From Falciphora oryzae (lineage: Eukaryota; Ascomycota; Sordariomycetes; Magnaporthales; Magnaporthaceae), in assembly GCA_000733355.1 (NCBI GenBank), contig JNVV01000027.1:392940-456939 (forward strand): a stretch of DNA of 64,000 bases. Direction: 5' to 3'. Position numbers and translations under genes: made by a program. Below the pieces are notes generated by a model. The model was given only the letters and a program-made list of their open reading frames with translations, was not told the origin of the DNA and did no database searches. Shown here one piece after another: positions 12,301 through 23,292 of the stretch (the stretch's first letter is position 1; every line of letters starts with the position of its first letter).

Positions 12301-12372
12301 CGTATACGGCTTCCGGCTAGAGATTTTCAGGAAGGTTGGCGCTTTGCCGCATGCGTATCGAGCGAATAATAA
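9350..12372 (-). pseudogene. Copia pol, C-terminal half (integrase end, RT, RNase H)
   Basis: Read leftward from 12372 this continues the integrase reading frame broken by gypsy II at 19381. Downstream lie reverse transcriptase blocks (10475-10708 with the QMDVSNAFLY block typical of copia), YIDD at 10322-10333, the RNase H region (9560-9997 with a CDNK motif) and the copia C-terminus with EMPANGLTKAL, ending at a TAA at 9350-9352. The frame carries many TAA/TAG codons of RIP type, for example TGG to TAG in the integrase. It is non-functional. Confidence 0.85.
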
Positions 12373-12667
12373 TGTAACAAGGGGTCAAAGACGGCTTGGA
12401 GAGAGAATCTCTAGATTGCAGATAATCTTTCTATGGGCTCAAAAGATGCTTAAGGAGGAAGGAATCTTTCGTGAAGGACATAGGAGATGGCAAGGTTTAT
12501 ATAAACCCTTTGTGATCCGTGCGAAGTATCGAGTACATGATTCACACTGCCTTCCGACCTTCACCGCTTGGCCTTAGGGCCGTTAACCGCCTATGCGGGT
12601 CTTCGACCCTCCGTAAGGCCGACTCGTAATGCCGACTAGTTAGGTCCACGGGTTCTTCCGTGTGACA
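12373..12667 (-). repeat. Gypsy II 3' LTR
   Basis: 295 bp, TGTAACA to TGTGACA, the partner of 19086-19380 and homologous to the 286-bp gypsy I LTRs. It holds the last codons of pol and its TAG stop at 12636-12638. Confidence 0.92.
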
Positions 12668-15600
12668 CTATCCTCCTCTTCCTAGGGCGCGTCTCGAAAC
12701 CTTCCGAAGCCCGCTTAAAGGATGCGGCCGTACCTATGTCTTGTGGCACGCGGGGGTCCCTAAGCTTATCGGGGTTAAGCCGATAAAAAGCAATAACGTG
12801 CTGCTTAGATCCGTCGGTATCGAAATGCTCCCAAGGTTCCCACGTCCAGTCCTTTTTACGTAAGTAATCCTCCCACCGGACAAAGTAACGAACCTTTCCT
12901 CCTGTATCCATAAAGTCCATAACCTTTTCTACAACGAAATTTCCTATAACCGAAGGGGCCTCCCGCAATACCTGGTTAGGGTTAGGTCGTGCCTAAATGC
13001 CAAAACGGTAGGGTTCGATAAGGGATACGTAGAAAGCGTTATAAATTTTCCAGGTTTTAGGCAGGGCCAATCGTACCGCCGTAGGAGAAATAACCTTAAA
13101 GATCCGGAAAGGCCCGAGCATTTTGGCATTGAGTTTTTTGGCGGAGCGACGGGTTTTTATGTGCCGGGCGTTTAACATAACGAACTGTTTTTCGGTAAGG
13201 ACCGGCGAGGGGCTTCTCCTTTTGTCGGCCCAATGCTTCATTCGTTCCCAGGCTTTCTTAAGGTGTTGTTTGGCTTCTTCGTACACTTAGGTTATTTAAT
13301 GCCGGTAAAGTTAGTTTGTTGGATTGCGTATTCGTCCTGGGAAAGGGGGATTATTAGAAGCTGGGTGGTACCCGTAGTTGGCGAAAAAGGGAGTAATAAA
13401 GGTACTTGCCGAAAATATATTATTATAAGCAAATTCCGCCGTAAGTAACAGCTCGACCCAGTTAGTCATTTCGTAATTTACGAAAGACCTAAAGTAAGCC
13501 TCCAAGCTTTAATTAAACCTTTCAATTTATCCATCCGTTTGGGAATGGAAAGCAGTGCTCATTTTTGGCTTAATGCCTACCAAACGGAAGAAATCTTTCC
13601 ACAAATGGCTCGTAAATTTAAAATTTCTATCAGAGATAATATCCAGAGGCACACCGTGCAATCGCCAATATTCTTTGGCGAAAATGCGGATGAGGTTATC
13701 CGACTTTTTACCCTCGATTTTAAGGGGGACGAAATGCGCCATTTTAGTAAAGGGGTCTACTATTACCCAGATTAAATCGCACCCATCGCTTAAAGGGAGG
13801 TCCGTGATGAAGTCCATAGCCACCGTCTTCCAGGGCTGGTAATGCAGCTCCATAAGTTATAGGGGTTTAAAAGGGGCATGCTTTAAGGCCTTATTACGTT
13901 AGCACTCCAAGTATCCCCTTACGTATTCCCGGACTTTTGCCTCGATATTGGGCCACTAAAAGTGCCGAATAATTAACTCAAGGGTTTTATCCATACCCAT
14001 ATGTCCAGCGACTTTTATATCATGTTCGGACTCGAAAACTTCTTTTTGCAAGGCCTCCGTTAGCACCCACAATCTTTCCTTATAATAAAGGAGGCCATCC
14101 TCTACTTCTTCACCCTTTTCGGGCTTTTGGAGGCGACCCTGGTATTCGGGATCCGATATACCAGCTTGCTTAACTTTGTTAGTAAATTCCGCAGCCCATT
14201 TAAAAACAGGAATACTGCAAAGCCGGCCTAGGGACAGGAGGAAAAAAGGTGCTCTTTACGGCAAAGCTTTTTCCATAGGGTTATCTCCTTGTCCTTCCAA
14301 GGCCGAAATTTTTGCTAGGAAGTGTTTTTTTTGCAAAATCGTCGTAATCGGCTAATCCTCACTCCCCCCTTTCTTAAGTTTATGCTAGGGTAATCTCGAC
14401 AGCACATCGGCCTTTTCATTTTGCTTTCCTAGCCGGTAATTGATTATAAACTAATAACCAGCCAGCTGTTATGCCTATTTAGCTTGCTTTCGATTAAGGA
14501 CTTTAGCCGTCAGGAAATATTCGAGGTTCCGGTAATCCGTATAAACCTCTATCCGGTGCTTTGCCCCCTCAAGGTAATGCCTCCACCTAGCGAAACAATC
14601 AACGACCGCCAAAAGTTCCTTATCGTAAATTTCATAGTTAATTTCGGCGGGTAACATTTTGCGCGAATGGAAAGCAACGGGGTGCAGTTTGTTGGTTTCG
14701 GGGTCCCTTTAGGATAGCACCCCTCCAAAAGCAAAGTCCAAAGCGTCTACCTCGACTTGCGCCGGGAAAAACGGATCGAAATACCAAAATATCGGAAGCG
14801 AAACGAAAGCGACTTTAAAAGCCTCGAAGGCCTGGTCCATCTCGGGGGTCCATCGCTATTAGCTTTTAAACAGGGCGTTAGCCGTCGTTATAGGCCTAAC
14901 AATTCCGGAAAACCCTTTAATAAACCTCCTATAAAAGTTGGCAAAGCCAATAAAGGATTGGGAGTTCTTAAAGCATTTAGGAGCTTCCCATTGCACAATG
15001 GCGTCCACTTTATCCTTGGACATTACGATGCTATTGGGTCCTATTATATAACCAAAGAATTCGACTTCGTGCACCCCCCAAACGCATTTGCAAAGGGCCA
15101 CGGCCAAATTATGCTTAGTAAAGCGGCGAATCACCTCCTTTACTAAATCGTCGTATTATTCCTTAGTTTCGGCGTATATCAAAAGGTCATCCAAATATAC
15201 AAGGAGCCCGGCATCGATAAAGTCCATAAAAATATAGTTCATCATGCTTTGGAAGGTGGCGGGGGCGTTAATAAGGCCTATAGGCATAACCGTAAATTCG
15301 AAGACTCCGTATTTGCAACGAAAAGCTGTAAGCCATTCGTAGCCTTCTTTCATTCGAATTAGGTTAAACCCGGTTTTAAGGTCGATCTTCGTCATCCATT
15401 TGGCATTTCGAAATCGATCCTAAAGCTCCGTAATAAGCGGGATAAGGCACCGAATCGGGATCGTTTTGGCGTTAACGTCCCTATAGTCGACCACCACCCT
15501 TAAAGGATCGAAGGGGTCTTTCTTTTCTGCGAACATAAAAGGCGAACTGTTGGCGGTTTTGCATAGCCTAACCTTGCCGGTTCGCACATGCTTTTCCAGC

Positions 15601-16382
15601 CAAAGCTTTAAAACGTCCAGCTCCCTTTAGCTCATTTGGTATAAGGGGCCATAGGTTAATTGGGCTCCTTCCTTTAAATAAATTTCGTAATCCCATAGCT
15701 AATAATTAGGAAAACGGGTAGCGGCCGCTTCCGTCATAATAGGAAGGAACTCCCTAAACTCCTTTAGTACCGATTCAAGGCCGTCCGAATCTGCTTTGGC
15801 CACTTCCTTAAGGGAAGGAATACTATGCCCGTACTTAATGGCCGCAATAACTGCGGGTTCGACCGTTTTCATATCCTCCCGAAAACGTAAGCCTTTTAAG
15901 GGCCGTAAGTCCTGTGGCTTCCGGGCCCGGGGCTTATTGCACTTCCGGCACTTGTCCGAATCCATGCGGATATCCTAAAGGTCGCGATCCAATAAGCCCA
16001 ACGGTGGGTGTTGCCTTTGCCATGCGAAAGGTAGGATAACGTCGCAATCTAAATCCGTAGGACTAACTTCGAACGTTTCCGTAAAATAGTGCGTTTTGTG
16101 CCGGAGGGTAACGTCGACCACTAGTTGCTTTCCGGCCCTTGGTTCGACCGCCCCTAAAAAGGTAGTTATAATACGGGGAATAGTTTTGTCGACCAAATGC
16201 CTTGGAAGCTGCTTGGCTATTTTGTCCGAAATAACCTTCGTATCGCTACCTCCGTCCAAAAGGACCCGAATAGGTATTTCCTTCGATCCCTTTGCCCGTA
16301 TATATATACGGAGGATCGGCCTTGCAAGTTCCCTATCCGTTAAGGGCCTTCTGGTCCGGTTGGCAGCGATAGTCGATGGTTG
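12636..16382 (-). pseudogene. Gypsy II pol polyprotein with C-terminal chromodomain
   Basis: Blocks in transcription order: protease with LDGGSDTKVISDKIAKQ (15975-16310); reverse transcriptase (14859-15700) with YLDD at 15186-15197; RNase H (14475-14734); integrase core (13527-13853, MDFITDLPLSDG) and C-terminal part (12993-13505); chromodomain at 12700-12968 (VRYFVRWEDYL, then DWTWEPWEHF). Pol ends at TAG 12636-12638, 32 bp inside the 3' LTR. The frame follows gag directly after an in-frame UGA. Several RIP-type stops and at least one frame change make it a pseudogene, but most domains are still easy to read. Confidence 0.9.
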
Positions 16383-18722
16383 TCAACAGTCATCGTCCGA
16401 TTCCGAATCTGATAATTCAAAAATTCGTGTTTCGTTTGGGGCTTCCGAAACGAGGCTTGCAATTTTGGCCCTTTTAGCCTGTGGCTGTTCCTCCTGTTCG
16501 TCCGTCGCAAGGCGTTTAAAAATAGATTTAGCGCCGGCCGTTTTTGCCGGTGCAGGAGGGAGTTCCTTACCGTTGGTGTCCTTTTTGGCGTAACATTCTA
16601 ACGTGTGGTGCCCTTCTCTTCCACAGCGCCAGCAGTCGGCTTTGGCCAACTTTCGTGCGTTGATATCGCGTTGTTCGATTCTTTCGAGTGCCAATTTGGT
16701 CGTAATCCAAACGTTACTTTTTTTGTTAGCAGCTTTATCGTTGGCCTTTTTTCCGGAACGGGAGTTTAAGGATGGACTTTGGTTTTTGTCTTTGGAGCCT
16801 TTGCTTTGGCGACGGCCCGCGTTCGAGCGCTCCGAAGTCGAAACGGGCTCGTTTTTTCCCTTATCTTTCGGGGTTAGCCCAGGGTTTTGGAGCATACCTT
16901 CGTAGATTTTGCCGGCTTTTTAGATTGCAGTAAGGAATTTTTCGTCCGTATTAAGGACTTTTCCGCAACGGGAATATACCAATTTGGTAATTTCCTTTGG
17001 AAGGGTGCGGGAAATGTGCTCCTTGAACATGACGCTGGACCATTGGACCGCTTCGTTAAGGTTAAAAAGCTTAGTAAGGTATTGAACGGTATTTCCTTTA
17101 TACTTAAGCTCCCGCATTTTTTTAGCGTTGCGGTAGTGTTCGGTGGCGTCCCGGAAGCGTTTTTGTAGTGCCGCCGAATAGGCCCGCCAGTTGTTTTCGA
17201 GCTGCGCGTTTCGAAGGGACCGAAGGCGTTAATAATGCTAAATTTGTGCGTTTTCCGTAAGTAGGGACCCGACCCAGTTGATTTTAATTGTATCGTTAGG
17301 AAAGCTTTCGACGTAGGTTTTTATATAGGAGGTAACGCGAAGCCACTATAGCCTAAATTTAGCCAGGTTTTTGCCGTCGTAACTAGGTGGCTTGTTAAGC
17401 TGGATTGGGTTAATAACGGCCGTAGGGATCGGACTACGCGGGCGAGCAGTTTTTTGTTAAATGGCTTTAATAAAGTCCCGCAAATCGGTGTCCTTAAGGG
17501 CCCGTCCGTTATTTTCGGGGGCGTCGTCGTCCGAGGAGGAATCCGAGGGTTCCGAAGGTTCCGAAGGTTCCGAAGGAATAGCAATATGCCCGGGGGTATC
17601 GTTAGGTGGCCCCTAAGGAAGCCCCTAGGACGGCCCCTAAGGAAGTCCTTCGAAGCTTCCGGAGTGCCTGGAACCTGCCGTTGCGGCCCTGTACTGTTGT
17701 TGGGCAGCGAAAGCGGTAGCCCGAACTTGTTGCCGTCGGAGGTTATCGTCCAATAAGGGGTCGGCCTGTTGCGAGGATGCCGATTTCTTTATAGCCGATT
17801 GGGGTAACGGTTTTTCCGTGGAAGGAGCGGGTTCGTCCCTTGCTGGAGTGCTTTGGCGTGAACCTGGTGGAAGGGACGACCTTTGGAAGGCCGAAAGTAC
17901 CGTAGCTGATCTAAGCCGCCTTCTTTGTGCCGCAAGTCGCCGGCTTTCCCGTACGGCGTCCCTAACGAGCTGATGCGTTTGGGCCAATATGCGCCGTTCG
18001 GCATTAGTAAGGGCTTCGGGCGATACGTGCTCTTTAGTTAGGAGATTTTGGATCTAGGCATCCTTATCGACGGCCCAGTTAGTAACTCCCTCCTCGAAGG
18101 TGGAAAGTCGTGCTTGTAAGTCCTGCAAGTGGTTTTGTTAGGCCCGAGTAACGTCCCGGAGCTAAACTAAGGCCTCCGAACGGGTTTGTTGCTCTTCGGC
18201 CAAAGTGGCGACTGTGGCCCAAACTTGTTATGCAAATACCTAGCTTTCTCCGATAATCCGTTGCCGGAATGCCTTTTGTTGATCGGCGGAAGCGATTAGG
18301 CCTTCCTTATATAAAGAGACGACGGTATGGTACGCGTGGGTGATGCGGTCGTAATAGGTCCTGATTTCGCGGATTTGTTCCCAATCGGCGAGGATTTCCT
18401 AGCTCACACCTCGGGATAGGGCCGAAATTGCTTCGTGCGTACTGATAAATTCCCGCTGGATTTCGGTCATCCAGCCCGGGGGGTTTTAAAAGCGTCCCAC
18501 GGATATAAAAGCTTGTTATTCGAGGGCCATGTCGAAAGGGGGTGCCGAATAAAGGATAAGTGCCCTTTAATCGTCAAGCATAGGGGTATTTTAACGTTCT
18601 TCCGGTGCAGACCGGGAGGAACCTTCGGGGGCTTTTCCGGCCGCTTTTTCAAATTAGGCCGGCATAATATCGGTAAGCATATCGGAATCGCTAAGCAAAA
18701 AAGGGGATTCCACAGCCGGCAT
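16383..18722 (-). pseudogene. Gypsy II gag with CCHC zinc knuckle
   Basis: ATG at 18720-18722 opens a frame with several RIP stops (for example near 18655, 18600 and 18400). It then runs through a Ser/Gln/Arg-rich region (17637-17987), the conserved gag core (16920-17117) and a basic region with an intact CCHC knuckle, CWRCGREGHHTLEC, at about 16600-16650. An acidic DSESDDDC tail leads to TGA at 16383-16385. After the TGA the same frame continues into protease. Gag builds the particle and binds RNA. Confidence 0.82.
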
Positions 18723-19085
18723 GCCAAAATCGCTTGGTAGGGAAGGAGATATCGTTACCGACGAGATAAGGGGGTCCGGTTCCCTGTATTTCTGGGCAGC
18801 GTAAAATCCCAAAGGTACAAGGGAGAATTTCCGGCCTCTTTTAGAATCCCGTGGTTTCTCCAGGGCGATTAAAAGGGTGAAACGACCCTTTTATATATTC
18901 TTTTCGCTTTTACCCGTTCGAAAACACCGGTAACAGTTAAAATGTTTATAGTGTGGCCCCAAAGTTTTATTCGCTAAAGAAAGCAATAGTTGGGGCTTAG
19001 GGGTACCGACTAACAGGGCCTCTCCAAAGCTTAAAAGGAAAAATAGTAAAGCTTCCGTCAGGGGGCAGAGCGTAAAAAGATTATT

Positions 19086-19380
19086 TGTAATAAGGGGTTA
19101 AAAACGGCTTGGAGAAAGAATCTCTAGATTGCAAATAATCTTTTTATGGGCTCAAAAGATGCTTAAAGAGGAAGGAATTTTTCGTAAAGGATATAGGAGA
19201 TGGCAGGGTTTATATAAACCTTTTGTAATCCGTACGAAATATCGAGTACATAATTCACACTGCCTTCCGACCTTCACCGCTTAGCCTTAAGGCCGTTGAC
19301 CGCCTATGCGGGTCTTCGACCCTCCGTGAGGCCGACTCGTGATGCCGACTAGTTAGGTCCACGGGTTCTTCCGTGTGACA
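19086..19380 (-). repeat. Gypsy II 5' LTR
   Basis: 295 bp, TGTAATA (RIP form) to TGTGACA, the partner of 12373-12667, with a TATATAAA-like box near 19208-19217. The TSD GATAA follows at 19381-19385. Confidence 0.92.
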
Positions 19381-21178
19381 GATAACGTCCTGTTTTGCGC
19401 GCTCTATTTTGCTATTGGGTTCGTAAGTATCCGGCGGTAGGTTTTCCAGCTCGATACCTATAGATTCGCACCACCTTTAATACTATGTTTTCCCTTTATA
19501 CGCGATTAGGGTTAGCTTGTTATCATGCCGGAAAATAGCGACCTTTAGGCTGTACTAACGGGCGACCTAGGCTTCTTAATTGATTAGCAAAGGCGTAAGT
19601 TTATCAGCACTCTTGCCGGATATCGTATACCCCCAAAACTTGCTATTAAAATCGTTTTTTAGTAGTAGAAGGACCTTTTGCTTGTTTCCGCTGGATGGAA
19701 AGTGGAATAGGTCCAATTAGACCTTTTAAAAGGGCTTGGGGGCCGGGTCCATTTGGCGTTGAGAGATGACCGCTTTGGCATGCGTTATTGCATAGTCCTC
19801 GCACTCGATCTGCCGTATCCCTTTGATTTGTACGTTCCGAGCGCTTTAGACCATGGCTTCGAATGCTTGTTGATTTAAATGTCTACTTCGTAAGTGCTAT
19901 AAGTGTGCCGTATTTTTTTTGGGCTTGGTAAAATCGATGTTAGGGCGCCAGGTCGGATTGTCGCGCATTTGTTGAAAGTATTTGCTGCGTATGGCTATTA
20001 CGAGCTTTGGGGGGAACTGTTCGAATGCTTTTAAAGCACGGCTATAGGAGGAAAAGTGCTTGTATTCGAAAAAAACAACATTGTTTTTACGTTCCAATTG
20101 CTTGACGAGGAGGCTCGAGTTTAGGGGCCTTATGCGGAGAGTGCAGTTTAGGCTATAGAACTACACGCTTGCAGCCATAAGCTTTGCTTCGGAGATGATA
20201 TTGATATAAAAGCCATCCATAAATGCGACGTTATTAAGCACCAGGTCCTTGTCGCCGAAAAGCGATCCTTTAAAAGTGCGCTTCCCTTTGCCTAATATCG
20301 GGAGCGTTTAGGTACCGCACTCTACGGTCTCGCTGCCGTCGTTCGGTATAAAGGATCCTAGGTCCAGTTTATTGATGGAGTTAACCAGATGCATTGCACC
20401 GCAGTTATCCAAAAGCGTGCTGTACCAGTGCGCGTTATGCACCGGGCTGATCGTTGAGTATACCGCATTCGCGTTGCCAGTGTTTTCGAAGATTGCCGCG
20501 TTAATATAGCTTGGTTTGGGCTGGTTTTGGTTATTTCCTAAACTCTGCTGCTACTTCCCCCAATCGGAATTGGCGAAGCGATTAATCTCCAGCAGGGTCT
20601 TTTTAAGGCCTTTCTACTGTGGCTTTTCAAGTTCCTTTTTAATCGCTTTGACCTTTTGCTCGGTAGGGGGTTTGCCGCGCATCGCCGACCTTGTAAAAGC
20701 GTGCTGTATGGTCCAGTACCACTCTGGCTTTTATGAGTGATTTTTGTGACTGGCTGGGCAATTATATGTTTTGCCGTTATTCCTTTAAGATTTTCCGTTG
20801 CGTTAGGAACTTCCGTTCCTTTGCTTCGAATGCTCGTTAGGGGATGCCGAGCTTCCGCCCAAAGTGGCATAAACCGGGTTCTTTTTGCCCCCGATTTTCC
20901 AAATAGAATTTCGGTATTGGAGTAAGCCGAACTAGTTAACTAGGGTTTCAAAAGTGTTGTTACTGGCACCAATTGCAAGGTCCTCGGCATAGCGCTTAGC
21001 CCAAAAGGCCTGGAAGCGCTCCACGGCATCCAAGAACTCCAAGGCGCCGTTGGCACCCATGATCTAAGAGATCTGGTGGATCTGGGCCTGCCCGAACGCG
21101 AAGCGGAATTTCACGAACCATTTGTAGGTATCCGTTGTGCTTTTTGCTTTTTTAAAGGCGTTGTTATACTGCGCAATC
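19381..21178 (-). pseudogene. Copia gag C-terminus, protease and integrase N-terminal half
   Basis: Reading leftward from 21178, the frame continues gag from 29022 across gypsy III (WVI then AQYNNAF). It passes a damaged knuckle region, then a copia-type protease motif LLDNCGAMHLVNS at about 20380-20440, in which Asp and Gly-Ala are kept. A GKGKRTF / VAFMDGFYINIISEAKL block follows, then the integrase core (19400-19660), which is cut by gypsy II at residues AKQDVI. RIP-type stops are scattered through it. Pol resumes at 12372. Confidence 0.82.
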
Positions 21179-21705
21179 TGTAACAGGCCTCCGCCCTACT
21201 ATAGCCAGCTACAGTAGTGTCAGGCCTGGAAAAGGGGGGTTCTCGCAGGGAGGTCTCAAAGGTTCAGCAGCTCAACAGTTGTATTCGTGCAGGGCTCAAC
21301 AAGTTTATGGTGTAGGTAGAAACAGAAACGATAGCTTGCCCTCCGAACCTCCTTCACAGGGGGTCTCTCGGGCCCTCCTTATGCTCTAGCCCTCCGTCCG
21401 TCCTTCGGCTGTCGTCGGCGCGCCTTCTCCTCCGTGGCGTCCGTCGGGGCCTGCCTTTCGGTTGTTATCGGCACATTGCTTCCTTCGCGGCGTCCGTCGG
21501 AGCCGGATGTGTTTCGTCCCTTTTAAGGTTCCGGGCCGGGCTGATTTGCGGGGGCTGATCGGCGCGCGTGTCGCAAAATTAAACTTTCCTAATCCGCACA
21601 TCCGTTAGGGCTTGCGCCCCCCCGGCTACCACCCGGAGGCCTCCCTTGTGGTTACCGGTGGCGTCCCCTGCGGCTGCTGGCCATGCTTTTGTGTGGGGTG
21701 TTACA
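21179..21705 (-). repeat. Gypsy III 3' LTR
   Basis: 527 bp, TGTAACA at the left end and TGTTACA at the right end. Matches 28490-29016 over the full length with equal size. The TSD CAATC precedes it. Confidence 0.93.
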
Positions 21706-22595
21706 ACTATCCCCCTCCTAAGGAGGCTATCCTCGGCCTCTAACTTTTTCCTTTTCCCTGGTGCAACGACAAATTTTCGTGGACTCGCAAAGGCGTTGAC
21801 CGTCTTTTTCCCTCGCCTGGGGTGGGCGCTGGTTTCCAGTAAAACCTTTGAAAAAGGATGACCAACTTGGCGATTTCAGGTGTCCCTTTTTTCACTGCTT
21901 GGCTCCACGTCCTGGAGCTCGCGGATCTTTCGGTTCCTTTTGTTCCGGGCCCTCTGGAAGGCTCGTACTTTCGTGGGTGCGCCGCGAAAGTGTTTTTCGG
22001 GCTCCCAAGTGTTGTACTTTGCCGGCCAATCCTTCCATTTGATTAGGTAGTACTTCTTGCCTCGGATCCGTCCCTTATTTCGTATTTCTTTAACCTCCCA
22101 TTCCTTTTGGTCGTCCTCGTACTTTGGCATAGGTAGCGGCGCCTCGTCTCCTTATTCTCTAGCAGTATACCGCTCGAGGTACTGCACGGGAATAACGTCG
22201 TAAAAACGGCGGTGATGCTCGGGAAATGCCAAACGGTAGGCCTGCTGGCCTATGCGTTCGGTAATCCGGAAAAGACCGATCTATTTAAGTGCTAACTTTT
22301 TGTTTTTTAAGGGGCTGTCTATCCAGCCCCTGCGTTTGGCTATTTGGCCCCAAGATAGTGGATCCACTGTGCGGATCATAATTAGATTCGACTTTTCATG
22401 TATTTCCCACCCAAATAATCCCTGCTCCCGAATCCCCGGATGTACCGATCAAAGCGCCACGGTCTATCGCCCAACTCCCCACCTCTCCAATTAAAATTTT
22501 CCCCCACAACAACGCATGCACAACAACAACAACCTTCCGCACCGCCTTTTTGAAGCTATTCCCACGCACCCACGCACGCCAACAACGCTATCGCC

Positions 22596-22925
22596 ATGGA
22601 GTTCCCTGCCACTTACGCGACCGCCGACGAGGCCACGGCCGCCCTAAAAAGCCAGGCGCACGCTGCAGGCTACGAGATAATCCTCCGGGACAAGTACGTC
22701 GGCGCCGACGGCGTCGTTTCTCGCAACAGGGCCGGGGGCCAACTCAACAAGGCGGTTGCCAAGTGCCCACGAGATTGCGGGCCTCGAGGAGGCCCGGGAT
22801 GCTTTGCCGCCCTCAACGGCCCCCTTTGCAGTAGGCAGGGCACGACCACAAGCAAGGGGCAGGGCCCTTGTCAGCAGGGGATCTTCCCTGGCACGCAACG
22901 AGGCCCCCACGTCGTCTGCCCCTGA
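22596..22925 (+). pseudogene. Transposase N-terminal remnant (FAR1-like DNA-binding start)
   Basis: ATG 22596 begins a frame of 109 residues. The first 45 (EFPATYATADEATAALKSQA onward, then GYEIILRDKY) resemble the FAR1-type zinc-binding start of fungal MULE transposases. The frame then enters low-complexity Gly/Pro/Gln sequence and stops at 22925. The catalytic domain is missing. A second frame (22756-23292) carries what looks like the transposase C-terminus, with an acidic tail ending TAG at 23290-23292. The two parts appear fused by an internal deletion that also changed frame. The FAR1 call rests on pattern recognition only. Confidence 0.5.
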
Positions 22926-23292
22926 ACTGGGCCTGCTCAAACCCGGGCCCGAGTCACGCCCTGCTAATTTGGCAGGGCGCGCCTCCGCCGTTGACCTGAC
23001 AAGGTTAAGCCGACCCCCAGCCTCAGAGGATCTCTCCCACCCCCTCGATCTCTACGAACCAGGCACGGCCGCACCACGGCGCTCAGCACGCCTTCTTGCC
23101 CGCCTCGCCGACGAGGTTGACGACGAGGTACTTGAGGCCGCGTTTTCGCAAATGACGCTTCCAGATGATGAATATGACGATATTCCGGTGATAAACGAGG
23201 GGGATTTTGACCGTATAGTTGAAGAGGCGCTCTCACAGGCTAAATTGGGCGCCCAGGAGACCCAGGAATGCATTGTTGTTGAAGCCTTTTAG
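22756..23292 (+). pseudogene. Transposase C-terminal remnant of the deleted MULE
   Basis: Open frame of about 178 residues, starting with LPSAHEIAGLEEARDAL, which resembles the end of the SWIM zinc-finger region of MULE transposases (usually LPCAHE). It continues as a Ser/Pro/Arg-rich linker and an acidic C-terminus. There is no proper start codon; the first codon is TTG. It overlaps the FAR1-like frame out of register, as expected from a deletion junction near 22740-22760. Confidence 0.45.

Larger units (their letters stand above)
12373..19380 (-). mobile_element. Gypsy II: Ty3/gypsy chromovirus, complete, less decayed copy
   Basis: Two 295-bp LTRs (12373-12667 and 19086-19380) enclose minus-strand gag-pol. 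The TSD is AATAA (12368-12372) on the left and GATAA (19381-19385) on the right. The single mismatch is a TpG-to-TpA change, so the site was probably GATAA. The element sits inside the copia integrase: removing it with one TSD copy joins the residues AKQDVI and IRSIRM in frame. It is the same family as gypsy I, with longer open stretches and so less RIP damage. Confidence 0.92.
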
